Origin: an uncultured Bacteroidales bacterium
GTDB taxonomy: Bacteria > Bacteroidota > Bacteroidia > Bacteroidales > Bacteroidaceae
Assembly: GCA_902798425.1 (NCBI GenBank)
Contig: CADBWR010000001.1
Location: forward strand, 62,001 to 126,000
Length of the DNA stretch: 64,000 nucleotides
Direction of reading: 5' to 3'
The notes under the pieces are model-generated. The model had not been told where the DNA came from, searched no databases, and saw only the letters and a program-made list of their open reading frames with translations. A program made the position numbers and the translations under genes. This document shows, in pieces, positions 16,694 through 25,057 of this stretch. Every line of letters starts with the position of its first letter. Positions within the stretch are counted from its first letter, which is position 1.

Positions 16694-16725
16694 AAAGATA
16701 GTGGCATAATAAATAGGTAGCAAAA
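16694..16725 (-). promoter_or_regulatory. Promoter of the 798-aa protein gene
   Basis: On the minus strand TTTG (16722-16725), 20 nt, then TATCTTTG (16694-16701). The predicted start is near 16687, about 36 nt before the ATG at 16651. Confidence 0.72.
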
Positions 16726-16731
16726 AAATCA

Positions 16732-16748
16732 CCACGTCAAAACCTCAC
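16732..16748 (-). promoter_or_regulatory. Shared operator copy B
   Basis: The plus-strand core AAAACCTCACTTTT (ACCTCAC at 16742-16748) is preceded by an imperfect half ACCACGT (16732-16738). The core begins 41 bp from the -7 box edge. An inverted TGAGGT at 16760-16765 makes an additional imperfect palindrome that points toward the transposase gene. Confidence 0.6.
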
Positions 16749-16807
16749 TTTTTAGGAAATGAGGTACTATAATATTAGAAAAAGTTGTATCTTTGTCCTG
16801 TAAAACT

Positions 16808-17824
16808 ATGGATAGGGCAAAGTTTGAGAGCCAGAAAGTATTTGCTGGAGAGAAGAAACCATCAATGCAACGGCGCTGTATAGACAACGACTATACGGCG
16901 CGGCGAATGTATATGATTACGATGACGACAGAGGGGCGTAAGCCACTTTTCGGAAAGGTGGTGGGGCGTAGCGAGGCTGTTGAGCCGTCAGTAGAAGCTC
17001 CCCACATCGAGTTGTCGCCATTAGGGAAAGCTATCGCTGACATTTGGCAGACGATAGGCTGCCATCATCCTGAAGTGAAGGTGATAGCGCTACAAATGAT
17101 GCCCGACCATCTGCACGCCATTCTGTTTGTACAGACAAAGATGGAGAAACCATTAGGCAAGGTGCTGCTGGGCGTAAAGCAGGCCTGCAATCAAGCCTTT
17201 CGCGAGACGATGCCCGTGGAGTTGGTTGCTGTGGCACAGCAACACGCCCAACAGAAGCGAGAAAACGGGCTGCTCTTTGCCAAAGGCTTTAACGACCAGA
17301 TATTGCTCAGAGACGGGCAACTGGAGCATTGGCTTAACTACTTGAAAGACAACCCTCGCCGCCTACTGATGAAGCGGGAGCATCCTGAACTCTTTCGGGT
17401 GCAACGAGGACTTGTATATGCAGGGCAGCGCTTCTCTGCCATTGGCAACCGATTCCTGTTGGAACGGCCATTAAAGGTTCAAGTACAATGCTCTAGGAGC
17501 ATCAAGGAAACAGAGCTGCAGGCAAAGCTTCAAACCTATCTACAGGCTGCCCGTCAGGGGGCTGTGCTTGTATCGCCAGCCATCTCAAAGGGCGAGAAGA
17601 CCATCATGCGAGCAGTCTTTGAGGAAGGGCTACCACTAATCTATCTGCAAGAAAATGGCTTTACTGACTTGGCTAAACCTGGCGGCAAACGAATGGATGC
17701 CTGTGCCAAAGGTCAATTGCTGATTCTTGCTCCATGGGAGCACCATAATGAGAAACTGACCATCAAGCGTGGGCAGTGCTTAGAGCTGAACGAGATGGCA
17801 AGGATGATTTGTGAGTGCTCCTAG
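16808..17824 (+). CDS. RAYT-type (Y1/HUH) transposase with C-terminal extension
   Basis: Start chosen at ATG 16808, 12 nt after a -7-like TATCTTTG (16788-16795); 338 residues. The N-terminal domain has the HUH signature in MMPDHLHAI (His101 and His103) and a candidate catalytic Tyr178 in LNYLKDNPRR, with the YTARRMYMITM strand typical of IS200-like/REP-associated tyrosine transposases. The region after about residue 200 is an extension with VSPAISKGEKTIMRAVFEEG and a following GGKRMD, resembling a Rossmann (DprA-like) domain. RAYTs are domesticated single-strand transposases that act on palindromic REP sequences. A 21-bp palindromic array begins at the stop codon, fitting that role. It is the only plus-strand gene between minus-strand units here, suggesting insertion into the glucan locus. 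Confidence 0.82.
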   Translation: MDRAKFESQKVFAGEKKPSMQRRCIDNDYTARRMYMITMTTEGRKPLFGKVVGRSEAVEPSVEAPHIELSPLGKAIADIWQTIGCHHPEVKVIALQMMPDHLHAILFVQTKMEKPLGKVLLGVKQACNQAFRETMPVELVAVAQQHAQQKRENGLLFAKGFNDQILLRDGQLEHWLNYLKDNPRRLLMKREHPELFRVQRGLVYAGQRFSAIGNRFLLERPLKVQVQCSRSIKETELQAKLQTYLQAARQGAVLVSPAISKGEKTIMRAVFEEGLPLIYLQENGFTDLAKPGGKRMDACAKGQLLILAPWEHHNEKLTIKRGQCLELNEMARMICECS

Positions 17825-17889
17825 GAAACATTTTCCAGGCTGTGGAAACATTTTTCCAGGCTGTGGAAATATCTTTCCAGGCTGTGGAA
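17824..17889 (+). repeat. REP-like tandem array: three 21-bp palindromic units
   Basis: TTTCCAGGCTGTGGAAA or a near copy occurs at 17832-17848, 17853-17869 and 17874-17889 (last copy one base shorter), with a period of exactly 21 bp and a partial unit (GGAAACAT) from 17824. Each unit pairs TTTCCA with TGGAAA. The array begins in the transposase stop codon, as expected of REP elements recognised by a neighbouring RAYT. Confidence 0.78.
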
Positions 17890-18240
17890 CGAACTCCCGT
17901 TTGTAGTTTAACGATTTTAGTTGACTACTTGGAGCCTTACTCACGATAAGGGTTGACCCGGGTTTAACTTAATTTTAATTTACGTTGACTCGACTTTACG
18001 TTAGTCATAAACAGGGTTTACATTTGTTGTTGCCCTTCCGTAACGCTTTTGTTTGGCTCCATTTGCTTTTTCATCTGCTTACATAAACTTTCTTTTGCTT
18101 ACATTGTGTAACTTGCTGTGTATCAGTTAAGAATGTAAGATGTGTAGGCAATGTAGGCAATTTCCGCAAAATTATAAAAAATTCAATTGGGTTGAATGAT
18201 GATTATCGTGGGGGCAATGCAAATAAAAACAAGGTTTTCT
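17890..18240. other. Intergenic stretch without recognisable gene
   Basis: AT-rich, about 350 bp between the palindromic array and the aldo/keto reductase promoter. A weak CCTTA...TAAGG pairing occurs near 17935-17952. No reading frame, RNA or repeat that I can support. Confidence 0.5.
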
Positions 18241-18271
18241 TTTGTGTTTTGCTTATTTTTGTGTACCTTTG
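18241..18271 (+). promoter_or_regulatory. Promoter of aldo/keto reductase gene
   Basis: TTTG (18241-18244), 19 nt, TACCTTTG (18264-18271): a full match to the Bacteroidetes promoter form. The leader would be about 35 nt before ATG 18312. It lacks the ACCTCAC operator found at the glucan genes. Confidence 0.78.
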
Positions 18272-18311
18272 TAAGCTAAGAAAACAACACTTTGTCTTAA
18301 CTAACCCAATT

Positions 18312-19265
18312 ATGGAACAGAATGATTTTTACATGGCTTCAAATCATCGGTACGATGATGCTAACTTTTATGAGCGATGTGGGCGCAGTGGCGTTATGCT
18401 GCCCAAGGTGAGCCTGGGTTTCTGGCACAACTTTGGTGGCGTGGACACCTACGAGAGGAGTAGGGCCATCACCCACTATGCCTTTGACCACGGAATTACA
18501 CACTTTGACCTGGCCAACAACTACGGACCTCCTGCTGGTAGTGCCGAGGAAACGGTGGGCCGACTGATGGACGACGACTTCCGCCCGTATCGCGACGAGC
18601 TGTTCATCAGCAGCAAGGCAGGCTATGGCATGTGGCCCGGACCTTATGGTGAATGGGGTTCGCGCAAATACCTGATGGCCAGTCTGGATCAGAGTTTGAA
18701 GCGCATGCACCTGGACTATGTCGACCTGTTCTACAGCCACCGCTACGACCCTAATACGCCTATTGAGGAGACGCTGCAGGCGCTGGTAGACATTGTCCGT
18801 CAGGGCAAGGCACTCTATGTGGGTATCTCTAACTGGCCCTTGGAACAGTTGCGCTTGGGCGAGAAGTACCTCAGAGAGCACGATGTCCCCCTGCTCATCT
18901 ATCAAGGTCGACTGAATATGATTAATCGCGAACCAATAGATGAGGGCATTCTCTCGTTCTGTCGGGAGAGTGGGGTGGGCTTCATTGCTTTCTCGCCATT
19001 GGCTCAAGGGCTGTTGACAGACCGCTATATCAATGGCATTCCTGCCGACTCGCGCATGGCGAAGGAGGAATTTCTCAAGTCTTCGCAGCTGACTCCCGAA
19101 CTCTTGGATTTTGTGATGAAGTTGAAGGCTGAGGCAGAGGCGAAAGGCCAGACAACCAGTGAAGCGGCACTGCGCTGGATACTGGCACAGGAAGGTGTAA
19201 CCTCTGTACTCGTCGGAGCCAGCTCTGTGGCACAGCTTGAAGCAAACCTCCAGTGCGCGAAGTAG
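18312..19265 (+). CDS. Aldo/keto reductase, YghZ-like, short C-terminus
   Basis: Start at ATG 18312 because the upstream in-frame codons contain the promoter; 317 residues. Family motifs: LGFWHNFG, the DLANNYGPPAGSAEE stretch with the catalytic Asp/Tyr pair, LDYVDLFYSHRYDPN with the active-site His, and the cofactor-side GISNW and FSPLAQGLLTDRY. The closest known group is YghZ/L-glyceraldehyde 3-phosphate reductase, cytosolic and NADPH-dependent. The protein ends at EANLQCAK, roughly 15-30 residues earlier than family members I recall, so the last helix may be missing. It is a single-gene unit, unrelated to the glucan genes, bounded by the hairpin terminator at 19295-19326. Confidence 0.88.
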   Translation: MEQNDFYMASNHRYDDANFYERCGRSGVMLPKVSLGFWHNFGGVDTYERSRAITHYAFDHGITHFDLANNYGPPAGSAEETVGRLMDDDFRPYRDELFISSKAGYGMWPGPYGEWGSRKYLMASLDQSLKRMHLDYVDLFYSHRYDPNTPIEETLQALVDIVRQGKALYVGISNWPLEQLRLGEKYLREHDVPLLIYQGRLNMINREPIDEGILSFCRESGVGFIAFSPLAQGLLTDRYINGIPADSRMAKEEFLKSSQLTPELLDFVMKLKAEAEAKGQTTSEAALRWILAQEGVTSVLVGASSVAQLEANLQCAK

Positions 19266-19294
19266 TGCGTCAAGACCTGAGATGAAGACAAACG

Positions 19295-19326
19295 AAAAGC
19301 GGTTCCCCATCGAGGGAACCGCTTTT
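19295..19326. terminator. Bidirectional terminator between AKR and GH128 genes
   Basis: AAAAGCGGTTCCC and GGGAACCGCTTTT form a perfect 13-bp stem with a 6-nt loop. T-runs lie at the 3' side on both strands. It serves the convergent genes ending at 19265 (+) and 19330 (-). Confidence 0.88.
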
Positions 19327-19329
19327 ATG

Positions 19330-20865
19330 TTACATCACGACCTTGCGACCATGATAAATGTACAATCCTTTTCGTTGTGGTTTTTTGATGGCTACTCCAC
19401 TCAGTGTGTAGTAGCCATCTTCCTTACCCTTGGAGCAGGCAGGGGTGTTGCCGATGCCACTACCCGTACCGTTCAGTTGCAACTGGTTCAGCAGCACATT
19501 GGTGTTGCTCATGTTGTATAAAAGCAGGGCATACTTGCCTGCGGGCAGCGTGACCTGTATGGTGACATCCGTCCAGCTGCCACCTGTAGAGGGTAGGGCA
19601 GTGGTGTCCATCAACTTGTTGGCAGCACCAGTGGCATTGCGATAGAGACGCATGCTGGCGGCTGCCGTCGACTGCATGTGGAGCGTCAACTCGTAGCTGC
19701 CTGCTGTGGCGATGTCAACCTGATAGGACATCCAGGCACTGCCGCCCCACTGCACCTGCAGGGGAATGTCGCTGCCCGTCTCCGTGTTCGGACGCACCTT
19801 GGGTTGCTGGTCGTCCATGGCAGCATCGATATAGTCTTTGGCTAAGATAGGTTCACCATGAGTGTAGTATTTCTCCTGGTCGAATGACGACATGTGGACA
19901 TACACCTTGCCAAGTTCAGAGAGCTCGCTCGTTGGCGTGTTGCTCTGGAAGATACTCATGTAGGGCCACTCGTTGGCACCTTGCGCAATGTTCCCCATAA
20001 ACCATGCATAGCCAGCCACGAGGTCGCTCTTCTCCAGCTTCTGCAGCTTCTGCGTCATCTGGTCTATCTGGAAGTCGCGCGTAATGGCTGCCTTGTAGGG
20101 ATATTCATTGCCCGAATAAGAGCAGAACTCCGTCAGGAACATACGTGGAAAGTGTCCATGCGCCTCCTTGTAGTTCTCCAAGTACTGCACCAGATGCGGA
20201 TATTTGGCTCGGTTGGTGGAGTAGAACAGGTCACTCTCCTCCTTGTCAGTATAGAAATACTCCGTAGTTACCCAGTTGACGGCTGAATAGTAGTTCATAT
20301 AGGAGTGGAAACAGAGATAGTCGACACCCGCATCAGGTACTAGTCGGAAGAACTCGTCATACCAGGCAAAGGGCTCCCATACTCTGTCACCCACCTTGTC
20401 TCCTGTGAAGTTTAGGGCAGGTGCTACAATCTCTAAGTCGTAGTCAGCAGCTATCTGCTTCACCTTGGGCCACGCCGTGGCAGCCTGCTCAGGTGTCATC
20501 TGAGCACCACCCACATTCCACGACAGGTTAGGCTCGTTAAAGGCCAGCAGGTATCTCGTCTCACCTTGGTGCTGGCTGAGGTAGTTGCGCAACTGGGTCT
20601 CGTTGAAGTTGTCGTTCCAGCACATGGGCAGAAAGGCCATTTTGCCATCGCCCAGCCCCAGATTGTCTGCTGTCCCCGTAGGAGCAACACCCCAGTTGTA
20701 AACCCAGCAAACGCCAGGAGCCATCTTCCCGATGACACTGGCGCTTAACGCTTGGGTTTTCTCATCCCAGCTTACTCCGCGCTTGGCACTGCGTTGCTGT
20801 GCCAAGGCGGTAGTGCTGGATACAACTAACAAACTAACTACTATAACTATAAAACGATGAATCAT
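19330..20865 (-). CDS. GH128 endo-beta-1,3-glucanase with CBM6-like domain
   Basis: 511 residues with a signal peptide (about 1-22, STTALAQ). The barrel (about 25-330) contains KRGVSW, VCWVYNWG, LAFNEPN with acid/base Glu111, and MFLTEFCSYSG with nucleophile Glu246, all characteristic of GH128. A CBM6/CBM35-like beta-sandwich follows (about 345-475: WMSYQVDIATAGSYELTL, LLNQLQLNG). The C-terminus (LSGVAIKKPQRKGLYIYHGRKVVM) is a sorting tail of T9SS type. It should hydrolyse internal beta-1,3-glucan bonds at the cell surface. Its ATG overlaps the TGA of the upstream GH16 gene (ATGA at 20862-20865), so the two are translationally coupled. Confidence 0.87.
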   Translation of the reverse strand: MIHRFIVIVVSLLVVSSTTALAQQRSAKRGVSWDEKTQALSASVIGKMAPGVCWVYNWGVAPTGTADNLGLGDGKMAFLPMCWNDNFNETQLRNYLSQHQGETRYLLAFNEPNLSWNVGGAQMTPEQAATAWPKVKQIAADYDLEIVAPALNFTGDKVGDRVWEPFAWYDEFFRLVPDAGVDYLCFHSYMNYYSAVNWVTTEYFYTDKEESDLFYSTNRAKYPHLVQYLENYKEAHGHFPRMFLTEFCSYSGNEYPYKAAITRDFQIDQMTQKLQKLEKSDLVAGYAWFMGNIAQGANEWPYMSIFQSNTPTSELSELGKVYVHMSSFDQEKYYTHGEPILAKDYIDAAMDDQQPKVRPNTETGSDIPLQVQWGGSAWMSYQVDIATAGSYELTLHMQSTAAASMRLYRNATGAANKLMDTTALPSTGGSWTDVTIQVTLPAGKYALLLYNMSNTNVLLNQLQLNGTGSGIGNTPACSKGKEDGYYTLSGVAIKKPQRKGLYIYHGRKVVM

Positions 20866-23800
20866 CTGATAACAATCTTTTTGCCATTATGGATATAGAT
20901 GCCCCTTCTCAACTGGCGAGCCTCTGCAGCGTTGCAAGCCACCTTGCGACCGCTCAGGTCGTAGTACAGGCTGTTAGCCGTTGGCTGTTGGCTGTTGGTT
21001 GTCAGCTGAATGCTGGAGGGAGCCACCTTCTCGCGCCAGAAGAAGACATTGTCCATCTGGAGCTCGTCGCCCGTGTGTCCACCACTCATAAACCACACCA
21101 GATTGCCCTTCCATGCTGTCTGTCCGCCATTGCCAGTATAGAGTGCGGGGAATTTCTGCTTGATATAGCTGTAGGGAATGTCGAAGGAGTACCACTCGCC
21201 GTCGCGCTTGTAGTTGCCGACGATGGGGGTGTTCTGGTCGAAGGCAGTACCGCCGATGGTGAAACGTGACTCGGCAAAGCCTACCAGGTGGTTGCACTGG
21301 TCTGTGCCACGCATAGCGAAGTGCAGATACCAGTCGCCCTCTTCCAGAATGGTCAGGTCAGCACCCTTGTCTTCGAGGAAGCCGCCGCCAGACCAGCCTT
21401 TCGTACCTACCACCCAGTCTATCCAGCCCTGTCCCTCGATGCCGAAGGAGTTGACGACAGTGCCACTCTTGGTGCCGTTGGTATAGGTATTGCCTTCCCA
21501 GTTGTTCAGTGTGTAGTATCCTGCTACGATGTTCTCCTCTTTCGTGCCACCCTCTGTCTGCATAGAGAGGGTTGCCTCAGAGACGCTGAAGTTGATGAAG
21601 TCCTTGTTCTCAAAGGAGAAGTCGCTCTCGCCCGCTGCGTCCAGGCTCTTGTAGCCAAAGTCGCCCAAGTCGCTGACCTCAGGAGCAGTGCCGTCCTTCT
21701 TGTTCCAGAAGAACACGTTGTCGTAAGAGAAGAAGCTGCCGTTGTAGTAAGTGTCCATAGTGTTGATGCAGAACAGATACTCCTTGGCGGCCAACTGTCC
21801 GTCAGCATTCTTCTTGGTCCACAGGTTGCCCAACTTCTTCAACTCAGCCACGGGGATGTCGAAAGAGTACCACTGGCCGTCGCGGGGGAAGTCGGCAAAG
21901 AGGGGATGCGTGCTGTAGGCCCCCAGCGTCAGGATGGCATCAGCATCCTCAGAACCGATGCGGAAGCGTACGGGAACATGTCCTACGGCAGCATCACTGC
22001 GCACGCTGAAGTGCAGATAGTATGTGTCGTCAATCATCGACAGGTCGCGGACTGCATTGGTGGAATAGCCCATACCGTTCCAACCAGGATTGGCTGCTGA
22101 GGCCCATGAGGTGACTGCACCTGTGTAGACACCGGTAGAGTTGGTCACCGTCTCACCCTCCTTGCGGCTGATGAGCGTGTTGTCGCCCCATACGTAGAAG
22201 TCGTTGCCCTGAGAGTAGTCGTGCTCCTGCTTCAGCAGGTCGGTGTCCAGATACTGTCCGTCGCTGGTCACACCTTTCCACAAGTCTTCCGTCAGTGTGA
22301 TAGCGACCATGTCGCCTACCTCGTTGAGGTCAAAGGCTGACGTACCGTCCTCCTTCAGACTCTTATAGCCATATTTGCCCAAGTCCCCCTCACTGTCTGT
22401 ATAGGTAGGAATCTCCTTGGTCTTGCTCTTATAGAAGAAGATGTTGTCGAAGTTCAGTTCGCTGTCTGTCGTACCACCGCTCATAAAGGCTACGATGTTG
22501 TCGTCGAAGACCTGTGCATTTCCTTTCAGCATGGGGTCAGTAAACTGGCGCAGAGCCTTGACGGGAATGTCGAAGTAGTACCACTTGCCATCGCGCTTGA
22601 AGTCGCCAATGCTGGCCAGCTTGCCGTCGCTGCGGCCTACGATGAAGTTGGCCTGACTGATGGTAATCTGATGAGAGGTATGCTGTTCCTGGTCGTCGCC
22701 CTTCATGGCGAAGTGCAACCAGTAGCTGTCGTCAATCATGGAGAGGTCTTCATTTCTGATGTTGAAGCCCAGTCCGCTCCAGCCTACACTGGCTACGGTG
22801 AACATATTATAACCCTCGTCCCAGCCAAAGGAGTTCGTCTTGCCTTCGCGGCTGACGGGAACGTAGGTGTTGTCCCAGACGTAAAGGTTGCGGTTGTCGT
22901 TGTTGACATTGTAGTCTGTTACCTGAGCGCCAGCCTCCAGCAGATGACCTTTCACACCGTCGCTGGTAGAGATGAGCACAGCAGCCTCTACATCGCTGAA
23001 GTCAAAGGTAGATACACCTTCCGCATCCAACGCCTCTGTGGCAAAGCTGCTCAGCGGAGTGATTGTGTCGTCGTGGTGCTCGGGCTCTGGCTCGTCAGGA
23101 ATGTTGGTCTTCTTTTCACCATTCTCATCATAGTAGAGATACTGGGCATCCTGGTCGTCGTCCAACTGATAGACGCGCACCCAGTCTACAAACATCTGTG
23201 CCTCGTCGCCTGCGTTGGGCAGTGCTGTGATGCCTGAGGCATTGAAGATATTGGTGAAGGTACCACCGACGGCCAGGTTGAACAGGAAGTAGAAAGGCTT
23301 CTGGAAGTAGTGGCCGGGGGCATATACAGCATCGCTCTTCGTGATGTTCAGGGTGAAGTAGAGTGCCTGGCGCTTCTTGGCATTAGTATATCTCTCCAGA
23401 TCATAGTACATATAGAGGTAGTCGCCGTCCCACTCGATGGTGAAGATGTGGTAGTCACCCTCTACAGCGCCGATGGCTTCAAACTTGTCTCTGTCAAACT
23501 CCTGTGAGTTCTGCTGGTGGTCTTCGTTGCTGGCACTGGGACCATAGTGCAGCGTACCGCTGAAGTAGCGGTCCTGCCATCCGGCATATTTACCCGTGAT
23601 AGCATTGAAGTGACCCATCTCGATGATGTCTATCTCACCGCAGCGAGGCCATCCGTACTTGTTGATATCGTTACCCATCATCCAGTAGGCAGGCCACAGA
23701 CCATTGGCGGTCTTGGGGAACTTAATCTTAGCCTGCATGATGCCATGCTTGAAGGCTGCCTTCTGGTTGCTGTTGATACGTCCTGAGGTAAAGGCCTTGC

Positions 23801-24068
23801 CCTGGTAGTTCTCGCGCTTGGCAGTCAGTACCAGATTGCCATTGGCTACGCTGACGTTCTCACGACGATAGTACTGCAATTCCTGGTTGCCACCACCTGA
23901 ACCACTGACTTCGATGTTCCAGATGTTCTCGTTCAGGGCTGTTCCGTTAAATTCATCCTGCCACACCAGTGAGTAGCCTTCGGGAGCACCCTCAATGGCT
24001 TGGGCAGCCCCCTTGAAAGGGGCTGCAGCCATCAAACCTATTATTATAACTAAACCTAACGTTCTCAT
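20862..24068 (-). CDS. GH16 laminarinase-like protein with three CBM-like modules and sorting tail (1068 aa)
   Basis: Signal peptide about 1-22 (the region encoding it contains a palindrome at 24004-24026). The GH16 domain (about 30-303) shows VWQDEFNG, NQELQYYR, WPAYWMMG and GEIDIIEMG, with Glu145 as nucleophile, Asp147 helper and Glu150 acid/base; this form is typical of endo-beta-1,3(4)-glucanases. Three related beta-sandwich modules follow (about 341-547, 560-788, 800-1025), each with an F-D-F/F-D-L start, a W-rich middle, an RDG-x-WY-x-FDIP strand and a closing DN(I/V)FF strand. The tail ends RRGIYIHNGKKIVIR. The same module forms the neighbouring 312-residue protein. Second gene of the unit starting at 25025. 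Confidence 0.88.
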   Translation of the reverse strand: MRTLGLVIIIGLMAAAPFKGAAQAIEGAPEGYSLVWQDEFNGTALNENIWNIEVSGSGGGNQELQYYRRENVSVANGNLVLTAKRENYQGKAFTSGRINSNQKAAFKHGIMQAKIKFPKTANGLWPAYWMMGNDINKYGWPRCGEIDIIEMGHFNAITGKYAGWQDRYFSGTLHYGPSASNEDHQQNSQEFDRDKFEAIGAVEGDYHIFTIEWDGDYLYMYYDLERYTNAKKRQALYFTLNITKSDAVYAPGHYFQKPFYFLFNLAVGGTFTNIFNASGITALPNAGDEAQMFVDWVRVYQLDDDQDAQYLYYDENGEKKTNIPDEPEPEHHDDTITPLSSFATEALDAEGVSTFDFSDVEAAVLISTSDGVKGHLLEAGAQVTDYNVNNDNRNLYVWDNTYVPVSREGKTNSFGWDEGYNMFTVASVGWSGLGFNIRNEDLSMIDDSYWLHFAMKGDDQEQHTSHQITISQANFIVGRSDGKLASIGDFKRDGKWYYFDIPVKALRQFTDPMLKGNAQVFDDNIVAFMSGGTTDSELNFDNIFFYKSKTKEIPTYTDSEGDLGKYGYKSLKEDGTSAFDLNEVGDMVAITLTEDLWKGVTSDGQYLDTDLLKQEHDYSQGNDFYVWGDNTLISRKEGETVTNSTGVYTGAVTSWASAANPGWNGMGYSTNAVRDLSMIDDTYYLHFSVRSDAAVGHVPVRFRIGSEDADAILTLGAYSTHPLFADFPRDGQWYSFDIPVAELKKLGNLWTKKNADGQLAAKEYLFCINTMDTYYNGSFFSYDNVFFWNKKDGTAPEVSDLGDFGYKSLDAAGESDFSFENKDFINFSVSEATLSMQTEGGTKEENIVAGYYTLNNWEGNTYTNGTKSGTVVNSFGIEGQGWIDWVVGTKGWSGGGFLEDKGADLTILEEGDWYLHFAMRGTDQCNHLVGFAESRFTIGGTAFDQNTPIVGNYKRDGEWYSFDIPYSYIKQKFPALYTGNGGQTAWKGNLVWFMSGGHTGDELQMDNVFFWREKVAPSSIQLTTNSQQPTANSLYYDLSGRKVACNAAEARQLRRGIYIHNGKKIVIR
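20970..21011. repeat. 7-bp tandem repeat in the linker of the 1068-aa GH16 protein
   Basis: Plus-strand heptamers GCTGTTA, GCCGTTG, GCTGTTG, GCTGTTG, GTTGTCA, GCTGAAT in register. They encode the TTNSQQPTANS linker before the sorting tail. The unit sequence differs from that at 5744 and 14360, but the period and position are the same. Confidence 0.62.
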
Positions 24069-24086
24069 CTGTCTTCTCCGTTTTTT

Positions 24087-25025
24087 TTATCTCAGAAACT
24101 TCTTGCCATCCTTGATAACCATACCGCGGTAGTCATTGCTGACACGCTGACCAGAGAGGTTGTAGCATGCTCCCTCGCTATGAGAGAGGGCAGGGGTGAT
24201 GTTCTTTATGCCAGTGACATCCTTCTTGTAGAGGAATACGCCGTCGATAGCCAGGGCAGAACCTTTCTCAGTAATCGTAATGCTGTACATGCCAGTGTCG
24301 GGATCAACAGCCCCTTGGGTATATTTTGATACGGTAGCACCATCGAAACCGGCGTTGAAGATAATGTCGCTTGTAGGCTTGCTGAAGTCGCACTCAAAAC
24401 CGAAGTCGCCTTCTTCGTCCAGCAGGTCCTTGATGGGAATATCCAGATAGTACCACTTGTTCAGGTCTGGCGCATTACCTACACCTACCAGGTTGCCGAC
24501 AGCCTGGCCAACAGCCTTGTTGACAATAAGCTGAATCTCTGTGTTAGGACCGAAGTTGAATTTGAAGTTCTTGGCAGCATTCTCTGAACCGATGTTCATA
24601 AAGCCAATGTGCAATATATGGTCCTCTGTAACACAAGAGAGATCGTAGGCCTTTGCCTTCGCTCCGAAGTGACCAGCACCCCAGTCGAAGAGAGGAGTCA
24701 TGTCTAGCTTGTCTGTACCACCCCATGAGTTGTTGTGTGTGTCCTCTATATCATATAAGGTAAAGAGCTTGGCATCCCATTGTGCTGTCCAGTAGTAGAA
24801 CTGGTTGTCTACTCGGTTGGGATCCAGGTTCTGATTGCTCAGCACCTTGCTGCCCATAGCGGTAACTTGTGCATCAGGGGTATAGATGACGATATAGTCC
24901 TTGCCGTTGGCAAAATTGAAACCATTAGCAGGTGCCTCAGTGATGTACTGTGCATGTGCACTTGTCATTGCAAACATGGACATAGCCATGAAAACCATTT
25001 TTTTTGTAAAGAATTTCATACGCAT
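24087..25025 (-). CDS. Secreted single-module glucan-binding-like protein (312 aa)
   Basis: Signal peptide about 1-25 (MTSAHAQ). The mature part is one beta-sandwich module related to those in the 1068-residue GH16 protein: FNFANGKDYIVIY, KWYYLDIPIKDLL and LAIDGVFLYKK correspond to the F-D-F, WY-x-FDIP and DNVFF strands there. A tail follows (YNLSGQRVSNDYRGMVIKDGKKFLR). No catalytic residues can be assigned. It is the first gene of the unit with GH16 and GH128, under a promoter with the shared operator. Likely role: a surface glucan-binding protein. The linker before the tail contains a REP-like GC-rich inverted repeat (24172-24190). Confidence 0.72.
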   Translation of the reverse strand: MRMKFFTKKMVFMAMSMFAMTSAHAQYITEAPANGFNFANGKDYIVIYTPDAQVTAMGSKVLSNQNLDPNRVDNQFYYWTAQWDAKLFTLYDIEDTHNNSWGGTDKLDMTPLFDWGAGHFGAKAKAYDLSCVTEDHILHIGFMNIGSENAAKNFKFNFGPNTEIQLIVNKAVGQAVGNLVGVGNAPDLNKWYYLDIPIKDLLDEEGDFGFECDFSKPTSDIIFNAGFDGATVSKYTQGAVDPDTGMYSITITEKGSALAIDGVFLYKKDVTGIKNITPALSHSEGACYNLSGQRVSNDYRGMVIKDGKKFLR

Positions 25026-25057
25026 TTTGTTTTAAGTTATTCGTGATTTTCTGGGCA

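Noticed and set aside
17824-17889. Short regular repeats that might be a CRISPR array
   Set aside because: Units are directly contiguous with a 21-bp period and no variable spacers, and there are no cas genes. The palindrome and neighbouring RAYT fit a REP array.
18339-19310. 323-codon open frame antisense to the aldo/keto reductase gene
   Set aside because: It mirrors a clear family gene with intact motifs, has no domain of its own and would lack a promoter and signal.
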